Assembly: GCA_001785115.1 (NCBI GenBank)
Contig: MFSU01000052.1
Span: 1 to 33,207 of the forward strand
DNA from: Candidatus Muproteobacteria bacterium RBG_16_65_34
GTDB taxonomy: Bacteria; Pseudomonadota; Gammaproteobacteria; Acidiferrobacterales; Sulfurifustaceae
Reading direction: 5' to 3'
DNA length: 33,207 nt
Shown here: piece by piece, positions 1-8,063 of the stretch
How the letters are laid out: each line of letters begins with the position of its first letter
How positions within the stretch are numbered: position 1 is the stretch's first letter
Notes under the pieces: model-generated
What the model was told of the DNA's origin: nothing
Database searches by the model: none
Seen by the model: only the letters and a program-made list of their open reading frames with translations
Made by a program: the position numbers and the translations under genes

Positions 1-14
1 GGCTCGACGTCGAT

Positions 15-1616
15 GTGCGGCTGTGGCGCGTGGCGAGCTTTGCGGTCGCGGCCATGGTGGCGGCGCCGATCGTGGTCGTGGCGCTCGCCTGGTTTGCGCC
101 TGCAGGCGATGTCTGGCGGCACCTTGTCGACAACGTGCTCGGTGAGGTGCTGCGTAATACCCTGGTGCTCCTCATCGGCGTCGGCGTGGGCGTGTTCGCC
201 CTTGGGGTGGCACTCGCCTGGCTGGTGGCGGTGTGCGAGTTCCCGGGGCGGCGGTTTTTCGACTGGGCGCTCATGCTGCCGCTCGCGGTTCCGGCGTACG
301 TGCTCGCCTTCGTGGCCGTGGGGTTGCTGGATTTCAGCGGACCGGTGCAGTCCTGGCTGCGTGCCGTGTTCGGTCCCGGCCACTGGTTTCCTCAGGTGCG
401 CTCGGCGGGCGGCGTGATCGCGGTCATGGTGCTGGCGTTTTACCCCTACGTATACATGCTCACGCGCACGGCGTTTCTCGCCCAGGGCCGCAGCCTGCTC
501 GAGACCGGCCGCGTCTTCGGCCTCTCGCCCGTCGCGGCGTTTGTGCGTGTCGCGCTGCCCATGGCGCGGCCGGCGATCGCGGCCGGTGTCGCCCTGGCGC
601 TCATGGAGACGCTCGCCGACTTCGGCGCCGTGGCGGTGTTTAATTACGACACCTTCACCACCGCGATCTACAAGGCCTGGCAGGGATTGTTCAGTCTGAG
701 CGCCGCGGCGCAGCTCTCCTCGCTGCTGCTGCTGTTCGTCGCCGCCACCCTCGTCGGCGAACGGCGCCTGCGCGGGCGCGCGCAGTATCATGTCGGTATG
801 CGGCCCGCGCGCGAGCAGCGTTACCGGCTGCGGGGCGCGCGCGGCTGGGCGGCGGCGGGGTTTTGCGCGGCCGTGTTGCTCGCGGCCTTTGTCCTGCCCG
901 TGGCCCAGCTCGCGCACTGGGCGTGGCAGGTAGCGCGTACCGACCTCGACGCGCGCTACCTGCGGTTCTTCGCCAACACGCTCGCCCTCGGCGCGGCCGC
1001 CGCCGCGATTACGACACTGTGCGCGCTGCTGCTCGCCTTTACCTATCGCCTCAAGCCCGACCGCATCGTGCGCGGCGCCGTGCGTTTCGCGACGCTCGGT
1101 TATGCGCTGCCCGGATCGGTGCTCGCGGTCGGCATCATGATCTCCTTCGTTTGGCTCGACCGCTATTTCCTGCGGCCGGTGCTGGAGTGGATGGGCCTTG
1201 CGTCCGGCCCGGTGCTCGCCGGCGGCCTGCTGGCGCTCGTGCTCGCCTACGGCGTGCGCTTCATGGCCGTGGCGCACGGGCCGGTGGACAGCGCCTTCGA
1301 GCGCATCAAACCCTCGCTCTGGCTCGCGGCGCGCAGCCTCGGCGCCTCCGGTCGGGAGATCCTCTGGCGCGTGACCTTCCCGATGCTGCGCGGCGGGTTG
1401 CTCGGCGCGGCGCTGCTCGTGTTCGTGGAGGTCATGAAGGAGATGCCGGCGACGCTGCTGCTGCGGCCCTTCGGCTGGGACACGCTCGCCACGCGCATCT
1501 TCGAGATGACCTCCGAGGGCGAATGGGAGCGCGCCGCGCTGCCGGCCGTCACGCTCGTGCTCGCGGGATTCGTTCCGGTCATTCTGCTCGTGCGCCGTGC
1601 GGCGCCCAAGTCGTAG
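15..1616 (+). CDS. iron(III) ABC transporter permease (FbpB/SfuB-type)
   Basis: Inner-membrane permease of a binding-protein-dependent ABC importer, most similar in layout to the ferric iron permeases FbpB/SfuB, where two permease domains are fused in one ~530-residue chain. Hydrophobic segments run through the whole protein. Each half carries the cytoplasmic EAA loop that contacts the ATPase: around residues 158-186 (ETGRVFGLSPVAAF) and 435-465 (LAARSLGASGREI). The ORF track opens at GTG 15, but the reading frame is open to the window edge (codons L-D-V-D before it), so the true start may lie upstream and the gene may be 5'-truncated here. The partner binding protein and ATPase are not in the window. 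Iron is the family expectation; another substrate such as thiamine or phosphonate cannot be excluded. Confidence 0.85.
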   Translation: MRLWRVASFAVAAMVAAPIVVVALAWFAPAGDVWRHLVDNVLGEVLRNTLVLLIGVGVGVFALGVALAWLVAVCEFPGRRFFDWALMLPLAVPAYVLAFVAVGLLDFSGPVQSWLRAVFGPGHWFPQVRSAGGVIAVMVLAFYPYVYMLTRTAFLAQGRSLLETGRVFGLSPVAAFVRVALPMARPAIAAGVALALMETLADFGAVAVFNYDTFTTAIYKAWQGLFSLSAAAQLSSLLLLFVAATLVGERRLRGRAQYHVGMRPAREQRYRLRGARGWAAAGFCAAVLLAAFVLPVAQLAHWAWQVARTDLDARYLRFFANTLALGAAAAAITTLCALLLAFTYRLKPDRIVRGAVRFATLGYALPGSVLAVGIMISFVWLDRYFLRPVLEWMGLASGPVLAGGLLALVLAYGVRFMAVAHGPVDSAFERIKPSLWLAARSLGASGREILWRVTFPMLRGGLLGAALLVFVEVMKEMPATLLLRPFGWDTLATRIFEMTSEGEWERAALPAVTLVLAGFVPVILLVRRAAPKS

Positions 1617-1620
1617 CGTC

Positions 1621-1654
1621 GCAAAGTGGTAGAAACTTTGCGGGATTTCACCCG
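1621..1654 (+). other. two small hairpins after the permease gene
   Basis: GCAAAGT-N7-ACTTTGC is followed at once by CGGG-N6-CCCG. They sit just after the permease stop codon and before the riboswitch promoter, so they could act as a weak transcript end. There is no T-run, so this is not a canonical intrinsic terminator. Confidence 0.3.
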
Positions 1655-1656
1655 CC

Positions 1657-1685
1657 TTGGCTTGGACCGGGGCGTGCGCTATAGT
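1657..1685 (+). promoter_or_regulatory. sigma70-type promoter for the gcv riboswitch leader
   Basis: TTGGCT (1657-1662), a 17-nt spacer, then TATAGT (1680-1685). Expected transcription start is near 1692, about 10 nt before the P1 stem of the first glycine aptamer. The placement directly ahead of the riboswitch supports the call. No factor-binding site was recognised. Confidence 0.6.
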
Positions 1686-1701
1686 CCCGCCCTCGACATA
1701 C

Positions 1702-1869
1702 CCCCGTGGGAGAGACCCCGCCACTAAATCAGGGGCATGTTCTGGTGAACATGCGGAGCCGTTGGGCCCATCGCTGCTCGGATGGATGCCGATGGCAGGC
1801 CCCTGTTTTAGTGGCGGGGCGCCGACGGCGCAACCCGCCCGGAATCGCTCAGGCAAAAGGACCGCGGGG
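1702..1869 (+). ncRNA. glycine riboswitch, aptamer I of a tandem pair
   Basis: P1 is formed by CCCCGTGG (1702-1709) with CCGCGGGG (1862-1869). The conserved glycine-aptamer blocks are present: GGGAGAGACC at the 5' side, GGCGCCGACGGCGCAA after P3, and GCTCAGGCAAAAGGAC at the 3' side. P3 is unusually large: a 21-bp stem with one T-T mismatch (1716-1736 with 1799-1819), closed over a ~62-nt domain that contains further hairpins (for example ATGTTC-TGGT-GAACAT). The outer part of the stem, CCCCGCCACTAAA, recurs in aptamer II and in a separate hairpin at 15410. The aptamer controls the downstream glycine cleavage genes. Confidence 0.9.
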
Positions 1870-1878
1870 ATCAGTCGA

Positions 1879-2025
1879 CTCTGGAGAGACCCCGCCACTA
1901 AACCGGGGGAATGCCGGTGCGAAATAGAGTAGACGGCGACCACTCGCTTTGTTCGCATCGAAGGCATTACCCGATTTAGTGGCGGGGCACCGAAGGGGCT
2001 CAAGCTCTCAGGTTACCGGACAGAG
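1879..2025 (+). ncRNA. glycine riboswitch, aptamer II of a tandem pair
   Basis: CTCTG (1879-1883) pairs with CAGAG (2021-2025) as P1. Conserved blocks are CTGGAGAGACC, GGGGCACCGAAGGGGCTCAA and CTCTCAGGTTACCGGACAGAG. The linker from aptamer I is about 9 nt, typical of cooperative tandem glycine riboswitches. P3 has an ~18-bp outer stem (1890-1907 with 1970-1987, one C-A mismatch) that continues inward as AATGCC/GGCATT and TGCGAA/TTCGCA. The 3' strand of P1 touches the 5' arm of the terminator by only about one base, so how ligand binding prevents termination is not obvious from pairing alone. Glycine-activated read-through is the family norm. Confidence 0.9.
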
Positions 2026-2060
2026 GGGCGATGGCTTTTATGGCCATCGCCCCTTTTTTA
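2025..2060 (+). terminator. intrinsic terminator of the glycine riboswitch
   Basis: An 11-bp perfect stem, GGGGCGATGGC (2025-2035) with GCCATCGCCCC (2043-2053), a 7-nt loop and a T-rich tail starting at 2054. It follows aptamer II directly and is the expected expression platform. Confidence 0.9.
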
Positions 2061-2073
2061 TTTATTAACCCGA

Positions 2074-2164
2074 AACCGCAGATGAACGCGGATAAACGCA
2101 GATAAACCGTCTCTGGAATTTCTTGTTTCTTAACATCGGCGTTTATCTGCGTTTATCTGCGGTT
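2074..2164 (+). repeat. inverted repeat built of CGCAGATAAA decamers
   Basis: The left arm (2074-2108) holds three decamer units (CGCAGATGAA, CGCGGATAAA, CGCAGATAAA). The right arm (2138-2164) holds two and a bit units in reverse complement. They enclose about 29 nt. The element fills the space between the riboswitch terminator and the gcvT start, leaving no recognisable Shine-Dalgarno. A related CGCAGATT form occurs at 15291 and 15571. Confidence 0.8.
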
Positions 2165-2175
2165 ACGAAAATCAT

Positions 2176-3273
2176 ATGGGACTTAGAACGCCGTTATACG
2201 ACAACCACGTCAAGATGGGCGCCAAGATGGTGGACTTCGGCGGCTGGGACATGCCGCTGCACTACGGCTCCCAGATCGAGGAGCATCGCAAGGTGCGGGC
2301 CGACTGCGGCATGTTCGACGTCTCGCACATGAACGTGGTCGATCTCAAGGGCGCGGGCGTGCGCGATTTCCTCAAGCTGCTGCTCGCCAACAACGTCGAC
2401 AAACTGAAGACGCAGGGCAGAGCGCTGTACAGCTGCCTGCTCAATACCAAGGGCGGCGTGATCGACGACCTCATCGTGTACTTCATGGACGCGCAGTGGT
2501 TCCGGATCGTCGCCAACGCCGCCACGCGCGAGAAGGACATGGCCTGGATCGGCACCGCCGCGCGCGAATTCGGCGAGGTGAAAGTGGTGCAGCGCGACGA
2601 TCTCGCCATGATCGCGGTGCAGGGTCCGAACGCCAAAGAGAAGGTCTACCGGGCGCTCGGCGAGCAGCTCCGCGGGCTCGCCGGCGAGATCAAGCCGTTT
2701 CACTCGGTGACGGTCGGAGCGTTGCATGTCGCCACGACCGGCTACACCGGCGAGGACGGATTCGAGATCGTTCTTCCGGCCACGGCCGCCGCCTTTACCT
2801 GGCAGATGCTGCACGAGGCCGGCGTCCCGCCCTGCGGGCTCGGGGCGCGCGACACGCTGCGGCTCGAGGCCGGGATGAATCTCTATGGCGCGGACATGGA
2901 CGAAACCACCACGCCGCTCGAAACCGGACTGGCCTGGACCGTCGCGCTCGAGCCCGCGGATCGCAAGTTCATCGGGCGCGAGGCCCTGGAAAAGCAGAAT
3001 GCCGCCGGCGTTCCGCGCCAGCTCGTCGGGCTCGTGCTCGAAGACAAGGGCGTGCTGCGCAACCACCAGAAGGTCACCTGCGACGGCGCGGGCGAGGGCG
3101 AGATCACCAGCGGCACGTTTTCGCCCACGCTCGATATGTCGATCGCGCTGGCGCGCGTGCCGGCCGCCGTCGGTATCGGCGAGCGCTGCACGGTGGACCT
3201 GCGCGGCAGGCCCGCGTCGGTGCGCGTCGTGAAGTATCCGTTCGTCCGTAATGGCAAGAGTTGCTTTGGCTAG
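2176..3273 (+). CDS. gcvT: aminomethyltransferase, glycine cleavage T-protein
   Basis: The T-protein takes the aminomethyl group from lipoyl-GcvH and passes the one-carbon unit to tetrahydrofolate, releasing ammonia. The protein is 365 residues, normal for the family. The N-terminus ([20 protein letters not shown]) and the conserved [15 protein letters not shown] and GYTGEDGFE blocks fit GcvT, with the GCV_T domain at about residues 8-260 and the C-terminal barrel at about 280-360. The start at ATG 2176 is set by homology to family N-termini; there is no clear ribosome binding site, because the CGCAGATAAA repeat runs up to 11 nt before it. First gene after the glycine riboswitch. Confidence 0.97.
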   Translation: MGLRTPLYDNHVKMGAKMVDFGGWDMPLHYGSQIEEHRKVRADCGMFDVSHMNVVDLKGAGVRDFLKLLLANNVDKLKTQGRALYSCLLNTKGGVIDDLIVYFMDAQWFRIVANAATREKDMAWIGTAAREFGEVKVVQRDDLAMIAVQGPNAKEKVYRALGEQLRGLAGEIKPFHSVTVGALHVATTGYTGEDGFEIVLPATAAAFTWQMLHEAGVPPCGLGARDTLRLEAGMNLYGADMDETTTPLETGLAWTVALEPADRKFIGREALEKQNAAGVPRQLVGLVLEDKGVLRNHQKVTCDGAGEGEITSGTFSPTLDMSIALARVPAAVGIGERCTVDLRGRPASVRVVKYPFVRNGKSCFG

Positions 3274-3310
3274 AGAAAAGTGAAAAGAGGAAAGACAAAA
3301 GGAAGAGTTT

Positions 3311-3706
3311 ATGAACACGATTCCCAAAGACCTTAGATACACGAAGTCGCACGAGTGGGTGAAGCAGAATCCCGACGGTACCGTGACCGTCGGCATCACG
3401 CACCACGCCCAGGACCTGATGGGCGACATGGTGTACGTGGACCTGCCGCAGGCAGGCGCGCAGGTCGCCGCGGGCAAGGAGTGCGGCGTGGTCGAATCGG
3501 TGAAGGCGGCCTCCGACATCTACGCGCCGGTTTCCGGCGAGATCGCCGAGGCCAACGCGGCGCTCGCCGCCGCGCCCGAGACCGTGAACAAGGACCCCTA
3601 CGGCGCGGGCTGGATGTTCCGGTTGAAGCCCGCGAACAAAGCCGAGCTCGATGGTCTGCTCGATGCCAAGGCGTACGAGGCGCTGGTGGCTTCGGAGAAG
3701 CATTGA
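3311..3706 (+). CDS. gcvH: glycine cleavage system H-protein
   Basis: Small lipoyl carrier that shuttles the aminomethyl intermediate between P-, T- and L-proteins. It is 131 residues. The lipoylated lysine is K65 in the ESVKAASD motif; the N-terminal YTKSHEWV and the [19 protein letters not shown] block are typical. The start at ATG 3311 has an AAGGAAG ribosome site. It lies 37 nt after gcvT, in the same transcript. Confidence 0.97.
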   Translation: MNTIPKDLRYTKSHEWVKQNPDGTVTVGITHHAQDLMGDMVYVDLPQAGAQVAAGKECGVVESVKAASDIYAPVSGEIAEANAALAAAPETVNKDPYGAGWMFRLKPANKAELDGLLDAKAYEALVASEKH

Positions 3707-3713
3707 AAAAATA

Positions 3714-3813
3714 GACAGGATTAACAGGATTTCTCAGGATTTACAGGATTACTTCGAGAATACTTTTTTAGGCCTTAATCTTGTTAATCCTGTTTCAATC
3801 CTGTTAATCCTGT
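3714..3813 (+). repeat. inverted repeat of ACAGGATTA units (copy 1)
   Basis: The left arm 3714-3750 and right arm 3777-3813 are near-perfect reverse complements made of ACAGGATTA/T-type nonamers, around a 26-nt loop. It sits inside the operon between gcvH and gcvPA and could fold into a long hairpin in the mRNA. Other copies are at 21853, 24479 and 29949. Confidence 0.85.
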
Positions 3814-3836
3814 GAATTGAATTATTAGGAAATACG

Positions 3837-5237
3837 ATGCCGTTTATTCCGCATACCGACGCCGATATCAAAGCGATGCTCCAAAGCATCGGCGTGAAGT
3901 CCATCGACGAACTCTTCAGCGAGATTCCGGAGCGGCTGCGTGCGGGAAAACTGACGCAGACGCCCGAAGGCATGAGCGAGATGGACGTCGCGCGCCTGAT
4001 GCAGAGCCGCGCGACGCAGGACGGCGCTTACATCAACTTCATCGGCGCCGGGGCCTACGAGCATCACATTCCGGCGGCGGTGTGGGAGATCGTGACGCGC
4101 GGCGAGTTTTACTCCGCCTACACGCCGTACCAGGCCGAGGCGAGCCAGGGCACGCTCCAGCTCCTCTACGAATACCAGACCATGATGGCCTCGCTCACCG
4201 GCATGGACGTCTCGAACGCCTCGCTCTACGACGGCGCTTCGGGGCTCGCCGAGGCGGTGTTGATGGCGGTGCGCGCGCACAAAAAGGCGCGCCGGATTCT
4301 CATGCCGTCCACGGTGCACCCGATCTACCGCCGCGTCGTGCACGCCATCGTCAAGAACCAGGGGATCGAGCTCATCGAGATTCCGTATTGCACCGAGGGC
4401 GGCCACACCATTCCGGAGTCCCTCAAAAAATACGAAGGCGGCGCCTTCGCCGCGCTCGTGATTCCGCAGCCGAACTTCTTCGGCGTGCTGGAAGAGGCGG
4501 ACGCGCTCACCGATTGGGCGCACGCGCACAACATGTTCGCGATCGCGCTCGTGAACCCCGTCTCGCTCGCGCTATTGAAGCCGCCGGGCGAGTGGGGCGC
4601 GAAGGGCGCGGACATCGCGGTGGGCGAGGGCCAGCCGCTCGGCGCGCCGCTTGCCTCCGGCGGACCCTATTTCGGTTTCATGGCCTGCAAGGAGCCGCTC
4701 ATGCGCCAGATGCCGGGGCGCATCATCGGCCGCACGGTGGACAAGGACGGAAAGCCCGGGTTCACGCTCACGCTCCAGGCGCGCGAGCAGCACATCCGCC
4801 GCTCCAAAGCGACGTCGAACATCTGCACCAACCAGGGACTGATCGTCGCCGCGGCGACTATTCACATGGCGCTCCTTGGGCCGGATGGCTTGGAGCGCGT
4901 GGCCGCCGCGTGTCACGTGAACACGACGGCGCTCGTCGACCGGCTCACCGCGATCAAGGGTGTCACGCGCGTCTTCAACCGCCCGGTATTCCACGAGGCG
5001 GTGCTCAGTCTCGATGTGCCGGTGGCGGATGCGCTGCGCGCGCTCGAGGCCCAGGGCATCCTCGGTGGCTACGATCTGACCGAGCATTATCCGGAGTTCG
5101 GCCAGAGCATTCTTGTTTGCGCCACCGAGACCCGTACGCCCGAGGACATCGAGCAGTATGCCTTTCACCTGGAACGCGTTGTCAGCAAGCGCCGGCTGGA
5201 TCCGCCGTGCGCGGTTAAGGTGTCACCCAACGTGTAA
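3837..5237 (+). CDS. gcvPA: glycine dehydrogenase (decarboxylating) subunit 1
   Basis: N-terminal half of the two-subunit P-protein, which decarboxylates glycine with PLP together with GcvPB. It is 466 residues, within the normal range for subunit 1. Typical segments are the N-terminal [13 protein letters not shown], the [12 protein letters not shown] and [14 protein letters not shown] blocks, and the C-terminal GGYDL region. It lacks the PLP lysine, which lies in GcvPB. The start at ATG 3837 has AGGA six bases upstream. It is separated from gcvPB by tpx and hicBA, which is unusual because the two subunits are normally adjacent. Confidence 0.95.
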   Translation: MPFIPHTDADIKAMLQSIGVKSIDELFSEIPERLRAGKLTQTPEGMSEMDVARLMQSRATQDGAYINFIGAGAYEHHIPAAVWEIVTRGEFYSAYTPYQAEASQGTLQLLYEYQTMMASLTGMDVSNASLYDGASGLAEAVLMAVRAHKKARRILMPSTVHPIYRRVVHAIVKNQGIELIEIPYCTEGGHTIPESLKKYEGGAFAALVIPQPNFFGVLEEADALTDWAHAHNMFAIALVNPVSLALLKPPGEWGAKGADIAVGEGQPLGAPLASGGPYFGFMACKEPLMRQMPGRIIGRTVDKDGKPGFTLTLQAREQHIRRSKATSNICTNQGLIVAAATIHMALLGPDGLERVAAACHVNTTALVDRLTAIKGVTRVFNRPVFHEAVLSLDVPVADALRALEAQGILGGYDLTEHYPEFGQSILVCATETRTPEDIEQYAFHLERVVSKRRLDPPCAVKVSPNV

Positions 5238-5252
5238 ACAAGGAGAGCAACC

Positions 5253-5753
5253 ATGGCCGAGATCAAACTACGCGGAACCCCCATCCACACCAACGGCGAT
5301 CTGCCCAAGGTCGGCGGCCCCGCCCCCGACTTTCATCTGACGGACGCGGATCTGAACGACGTCACGCTCGCGAGCTTCAAGGGCAAGAAGAAACTCCTCA
5401 ACATCGTGCCCTCGCTCGACACGCCGACCTGCGCGCTGTCGACGAAAAAGTTCAACGAGGACGCCAAGAAGCGCAACGACGTCGTGATGCTGATCGTCTC
5501 GGCCGACCTGCCGTTCGCGCAGAAACGCTTTTGCAGCGCCGAGAACACCAACAGCGTGAAGACGCTGTCGATGATGCGCGACCGCAACTTCGCCAAGGAC
5601 TACGGCGTGCTGATCCAGGACGGGCCCTTGAAGGGCATCACCGCGCGCGCGGTGGTGGTGCTCGATGAGAACGACAAGGTGAAGTACACCGAGCTCGTGC
5701 CCGAGATCGCGCAGGAGCCGAATTACGACAAGGCGCTGGCGGCGTTGAAATAA
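5253..5753 (+). CDS. tpx: thiol peroxidase, Tpx-type 2-Cys peroxiredoxin
   Basis: Thioredoxin-dependent reduction of lipid and alkyl hydroperoxides. It is 166 residues, the family length. The peroxidatic cysteine is C60 in SLDTPTC and the resolving cysteine is C94 in KRFCSAE, both characteristic of Tpx. The ribosome site AGGAGAG lies before ATG 5253. It starts 15 nt after gcvPA, so it probably shares that transcript. Its last ~63 bases plus the downstream flank are duplicated beyond hicBA at 6362. Confidence 0.96.
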   Translation: MAEIKLRGTPIHTNGDLPKVGGPAPDFHLTDADLNDVTLASFKGKKKLLNIVPSLDTPTCALSTKKFNEDAKKRNDVVMLIVSADLPFAQKRFCSAENTNSVKTLSMMRDRNFAKDYGVLIQDGPLKGITARAVVVLDENDKVKYTELVPEIAQEPNYDKALAALK

Positions 5754-5805
5754 GGAAGAGAGACTGGTATTAGTTTTCGACGCAGAGACGCGAAGGCGCA
5801 AAGAA
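5691..5805 (+). repeat. 115-bp direct repeat, copy A (tpx 3' end plus flank)
   Basis: Matches 6362-6476 at a constant offset of 671 with about five mismatches by eye. It covers the last ~20 codons of tpx, the stop, and a non-coding tail ending in the GACGCGAAGGCGC motif. Together the copies bracket hicBA. Confidence 0.95.
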
Positions 5806-5855
5806 GGCTAGAATAACGAATCGAGGTAGGCGAGATTTCCTCTAAGGAGGCGGCA

Positions 5856-6080
5856 ATGGAGCGACATCGTTTTTCCGTCGTGGTTGAGAAAGATAAGCAC
5901 GGTTATTTTGCGTTCTGCCCGGAGCTGCAGGGTTGCTATACGCAGGGGGACACCTACGAAGAGGCGCTGGAGAACATTCACGATGCAATCAATCTTCACG
6001 TCGAGGACAGAAAGGCCTCGGGCGAGGAGCTTCCCCAAGCGGAACAGATCAGTCTGACGTATTTTGATATCGCCGTATGA
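5856..6080 (+). CDS. hicB: HicB-family antitoxin
   Basis: Antitoxin that binds and neutralises HicA. It is 74 residues, with the HicB partial RNase H-like fold: FSVVVEKDKHGYFAFCPELQGC, then the GDTYEEALENIHDAI helix. No C-terminal DNA-binding domain is visible, so autoregulation through this protein is uncertain. A strong AAGGAGG site lies five bases before ATG 5856. The order is hicB then hicA with a 4-nt ATGA overlap, the reverse of E. coli hicAB but common elsewhere. Its base composition is less GC-rich than the neighbouring gcv genes, consistent with acquisition. Confidence 0.93.
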   Translation: MERHRFSVVVEKDKHGYFAFCPELQGCYTQGDTYEEALENIHDAINLHVEDRKASGEELPQAEQISLTYFDIAV

Positions 6081-6301
6081 CACGGCTTCCGCGTGTTACC
6101 GCAGCGGAGGTTATCGGGGTTCTGGAGAAAGCGGGATTTTCGTTAGCCCGCCAGAGCGGCAGCCACAAGATCTACAAGAACGCGGCTGGAAGAAGAGTCA
6201 CGGTATCGTTCCACGCCGGAAAAGTGCTACACCCGAAGCTGCTAAAGAGCATCCTGAAAGATGCCGACCTATCGGTGGAAGTGTTTGATCGGGTGCTCTG
6301 A
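6077..6301 (+). CDS. hicA: HicA-family mRNA interferase toxin
   Basis: Small dsRBD-like ribonuclease that blocks translation by cleaving RNA when free of HicB. It is 74 residues. Family features are the N-terminal RVTAAEVIGVLEKAGF, the catalytic histidine in RQSGSHKIYKN, and the C-terminal HPKLLKSILKDA helix. It overlaps hicB by ATGA, so the two are translationally coupled. It is intact, with no frameshift. Confidence 0.93.
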   Translation: MTRLPRVTAAEVIGVLEKAGFSLARQSGSHKIYKNAAGRRVTVSFHAGKVLHPKLLKSILKDADLSVEVFDRVL

Positions 6302-6307
6302 TGAGTC

Positions 6308-6424
6308 GTGCAGGAGGGCTTTGTTGTGACGCCGGAAGGGCTCGATGTCACCAGGCACATGGAACTCGTGCCCGAGATCGCGCAGGAGCCGAATCACGAC
6401 AAGGCGTTGGCGGCGTTGAAATGA
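6308..6424 (+). pseudogene. fused remnant ending in the tpx C-terminus
   Basis: The frame from GTG 6308 reads ~18 residues of unrecognised sequence (VQEGFVVTPEGLDVTRHM) and then the last 20 residues of Tpx (from ELVPEIAQEP), ending at TGA 6422-6424. No active-site cysteine remains, so this cannot be a working peroxidase. It is the coding part of direct repeat copy B. The origin of the leading residues is unknown. Confidence 0.7.
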
Positions 6425-6476
6425 GGAAGAGAGACTGGTATTAGTTTTCGACGCAGAGACGCGAAGGCGCAGAGAA
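6362..6476 (+). repeat. 115-bp direct repeat, copy B
   Basis: Second copy of 5691-5805. The tpx stop has changed from TAA to TGA and a few substitutions are present. It ends at the same relative base as copy A, after which the flanks diverge. Confidence 0.95.
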
Positions 6477-6608
6477 AAGCGAAAGCTAGGGTGGATTAAG
6501 GCGCGTCAGCGTCGAGTCCACCACTTTGCCAGGGCGGACGACGGTTGAGCGAGTACCGAAGGCCTTATCTGTGGCGGCAAACGATTTTATTTTGATTCGA
6601 GGTTGTCA
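6477..6608 (+). other. intergenic leader of gcvPB with an extragenic palindrome
   Basis: Non-coding. It contains GGTGGA (6490-6495) paired with TCCACC (6517-6522) around a GC-rich centre, resembling the common proteobacterial extragenic palindrome of the GGTGGATTA type. No convincing promoter was found for gcvPB, so read-through from the riboswitch transcript is possible. A GAGG ribosome site lies at 6599-6602. Confidence 0.55.
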
Positions 6609-8060
6609 ATGCTGATTTTCGAACAGTCCCAAACCGGCCGTCGCAATCCGTCCCAGGCCCCGCTGGCGAAGGCCGATGTTAAGGATATTCCGGGAAAATT
6701 CCGCCGCAAGCAGCGCCCGCTGCTGCCGGAGGTGTCCGAGATGCAGGCGGTGCGGCACTATACGCGGCTGTCGCAGAAGAACTTCTCGATCGACACGCAT
6801 TTCTATCCGCTCGGTTCGTGCACCATGAAGTACAACCCGCGGGCGTGCAACAAGGCTGCGATGCTGCCGCAGTTCCTCGGGCGCCATCCGTATGCGCCGG
6901 AGAGCACCGGGCAGGGGTTTCTGGCCTGCATGTATGAGCTCCAGGAAATTCTGAAAGACGTCACCGGCATGAAGGGGGTGTCGCTCACGCCGCTCGCCGG
7001 CGCGCAGGGCGAGTTCGCCGGGGTGGCCATGATCCGCGCGTATCACGATGCGCGTGGGGACAGGGCGCGCGCCGAGATCCTCATCCCGGACGCGGCGCAC
7101 GGCACCAACCCGGCGACCGCGGTGATGTGCGGGTATACCGTGCGCGAGATCCGGACCGATGCCAACGGCGATGTGGACATCGAGGCGCTCAAGGCCGCGG
7201 TCGGACCGCAGACCGCGGGGCTCATGCTCACCAATCCCTCGACACTCGGTGTGTTCGAGCGGCGCATCACCGAGATCGCCAAGATCGTGCACGACGCCGG
7301 CGGGTTGCTCTATTACGACGGCGCGAACTTAAATGCCATTCTCGGGCGCGTGAAGCCGGGCGACATGGGTTTCGATGTGATTCATCTCAATCTGCACAAG
7401 ACCTTCTCCACGCCCCATGGTGGCGGCGGCCCCGGCGCGGGTCCGGTGGCGGCGGGCGCAAGACTTGAGCCGTTTCTGCCGGTGCCGATCGTGGGCGTGA
7501 CCGCTGACAAGTATCACTGGCTCACGGAGAAGACGCGCCCGCAGACGATCGGAAGGCTCAGCGTCAACATGGGCAACGCCGGCGTGCTGTTGCGCGCCTA
7601 CGTGTACGCGAAGCTCCTCGGACGCGAGGGCATGCACCGGGTGGCGGAATTCTCGACGCTCAACGCCAACTACATCATGGCCGAACTTTCGAAGCGCGGC
7701 TTCGACATGGCGTACCCCAACCGGCGCGCGACGCATGAGTTCGTGCTGACCTTCAAGAAGCTCAAGGACGAGACCGGCGTCTCCGCGATGGACGTGGCCA
7801 AGCGCCTGCTCGACAAGGGTTTCCACGCGCCCACGACCTATTTCCCGCTGCTGGTGCCGGAGTGCTTCCTGATCGAGCCCACGGAGACCGAGGCCAGGGA
7901 GGAGCTCGACCGCTTCATCGCGGCGCTGGAGGAAATCCTGAAGGAGGCGCGCACCAACCCGGAGCTGGTGCAGGGCGCGCCGCACACGTTGCCGGTCAAG
8001 CGCCTCGACGACGTGCGCGCGGCGCGCGAACTGGACCTTACTTGGAAGCCGGCGGCGTAA
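6609..8060 (+). CDS. gcvPB: glycine dehydrogenase (decarboxylating) subunit 2
   Basis: C-terminal half of the two-subunit P-protein and holder of the PLP cofactor. The Schiff-base lysine is near residue 264 in [16 protein letters not shown]. Other family blocks are the N-terminal [27 protein letters not shown] and AHGTNPATA. It is 483 residues, the usual length. The track begins at TTG 6603, but ATG 6609 has GAGG at the right spacing and matches family N-termini, so it is preferred. Only 3 nt separate it from dgkA. Confidence 0.96.
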   Translation: MLIFEQSQTGRRNPSQAPLAKADVKDIPGKFRRKQRPLLPEVSEMQAVRHYTRLSQKNFSIDTHFYPLGSCTMKYNPRACNKAAMLPQFLGRHPYAPESTGQGFLACMYELQEILKDVTGMKGVSLTPLAGAQGEFAGVAMIRAYHDARGDRARAEILIPDAAHGTNPATAVMCGYTVREIRTDANGDVDIEALKAAVGPQTAGLMLTNPSTLGVFERRITEIAKIVHDAGGLLYYDGANLNAILGRVKPGDMGFDVIHLNLHKTFSTPHGGGGPGAGPVAAGARLEPFLPVPIVGVTADKYHWLTEKTRPQTIGRLSVNMGNAGVLLRAYVYAKLLGREGMHRVAEFSTLNANYIMAELSKRGFDMAYPNRRATHEFVLTFKKLKDETGVSAMDVAKRLLDKGFHAPTTYFPLLVPECFLIEPTETEAREELDRFIAALEEILKEARTNPELVQGAPHTLPVKRLDDVRAARELDLTWKPAA

Positions 8061-8063
8061 AAG

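Noticed and set aside
2194-3519. 441-aa minus-strand ORF over gcvT and gcvH
   Set aside because: Antisense shadow of conserved genes; its sequence is biased to H/R/E as expected from the opposite frame.
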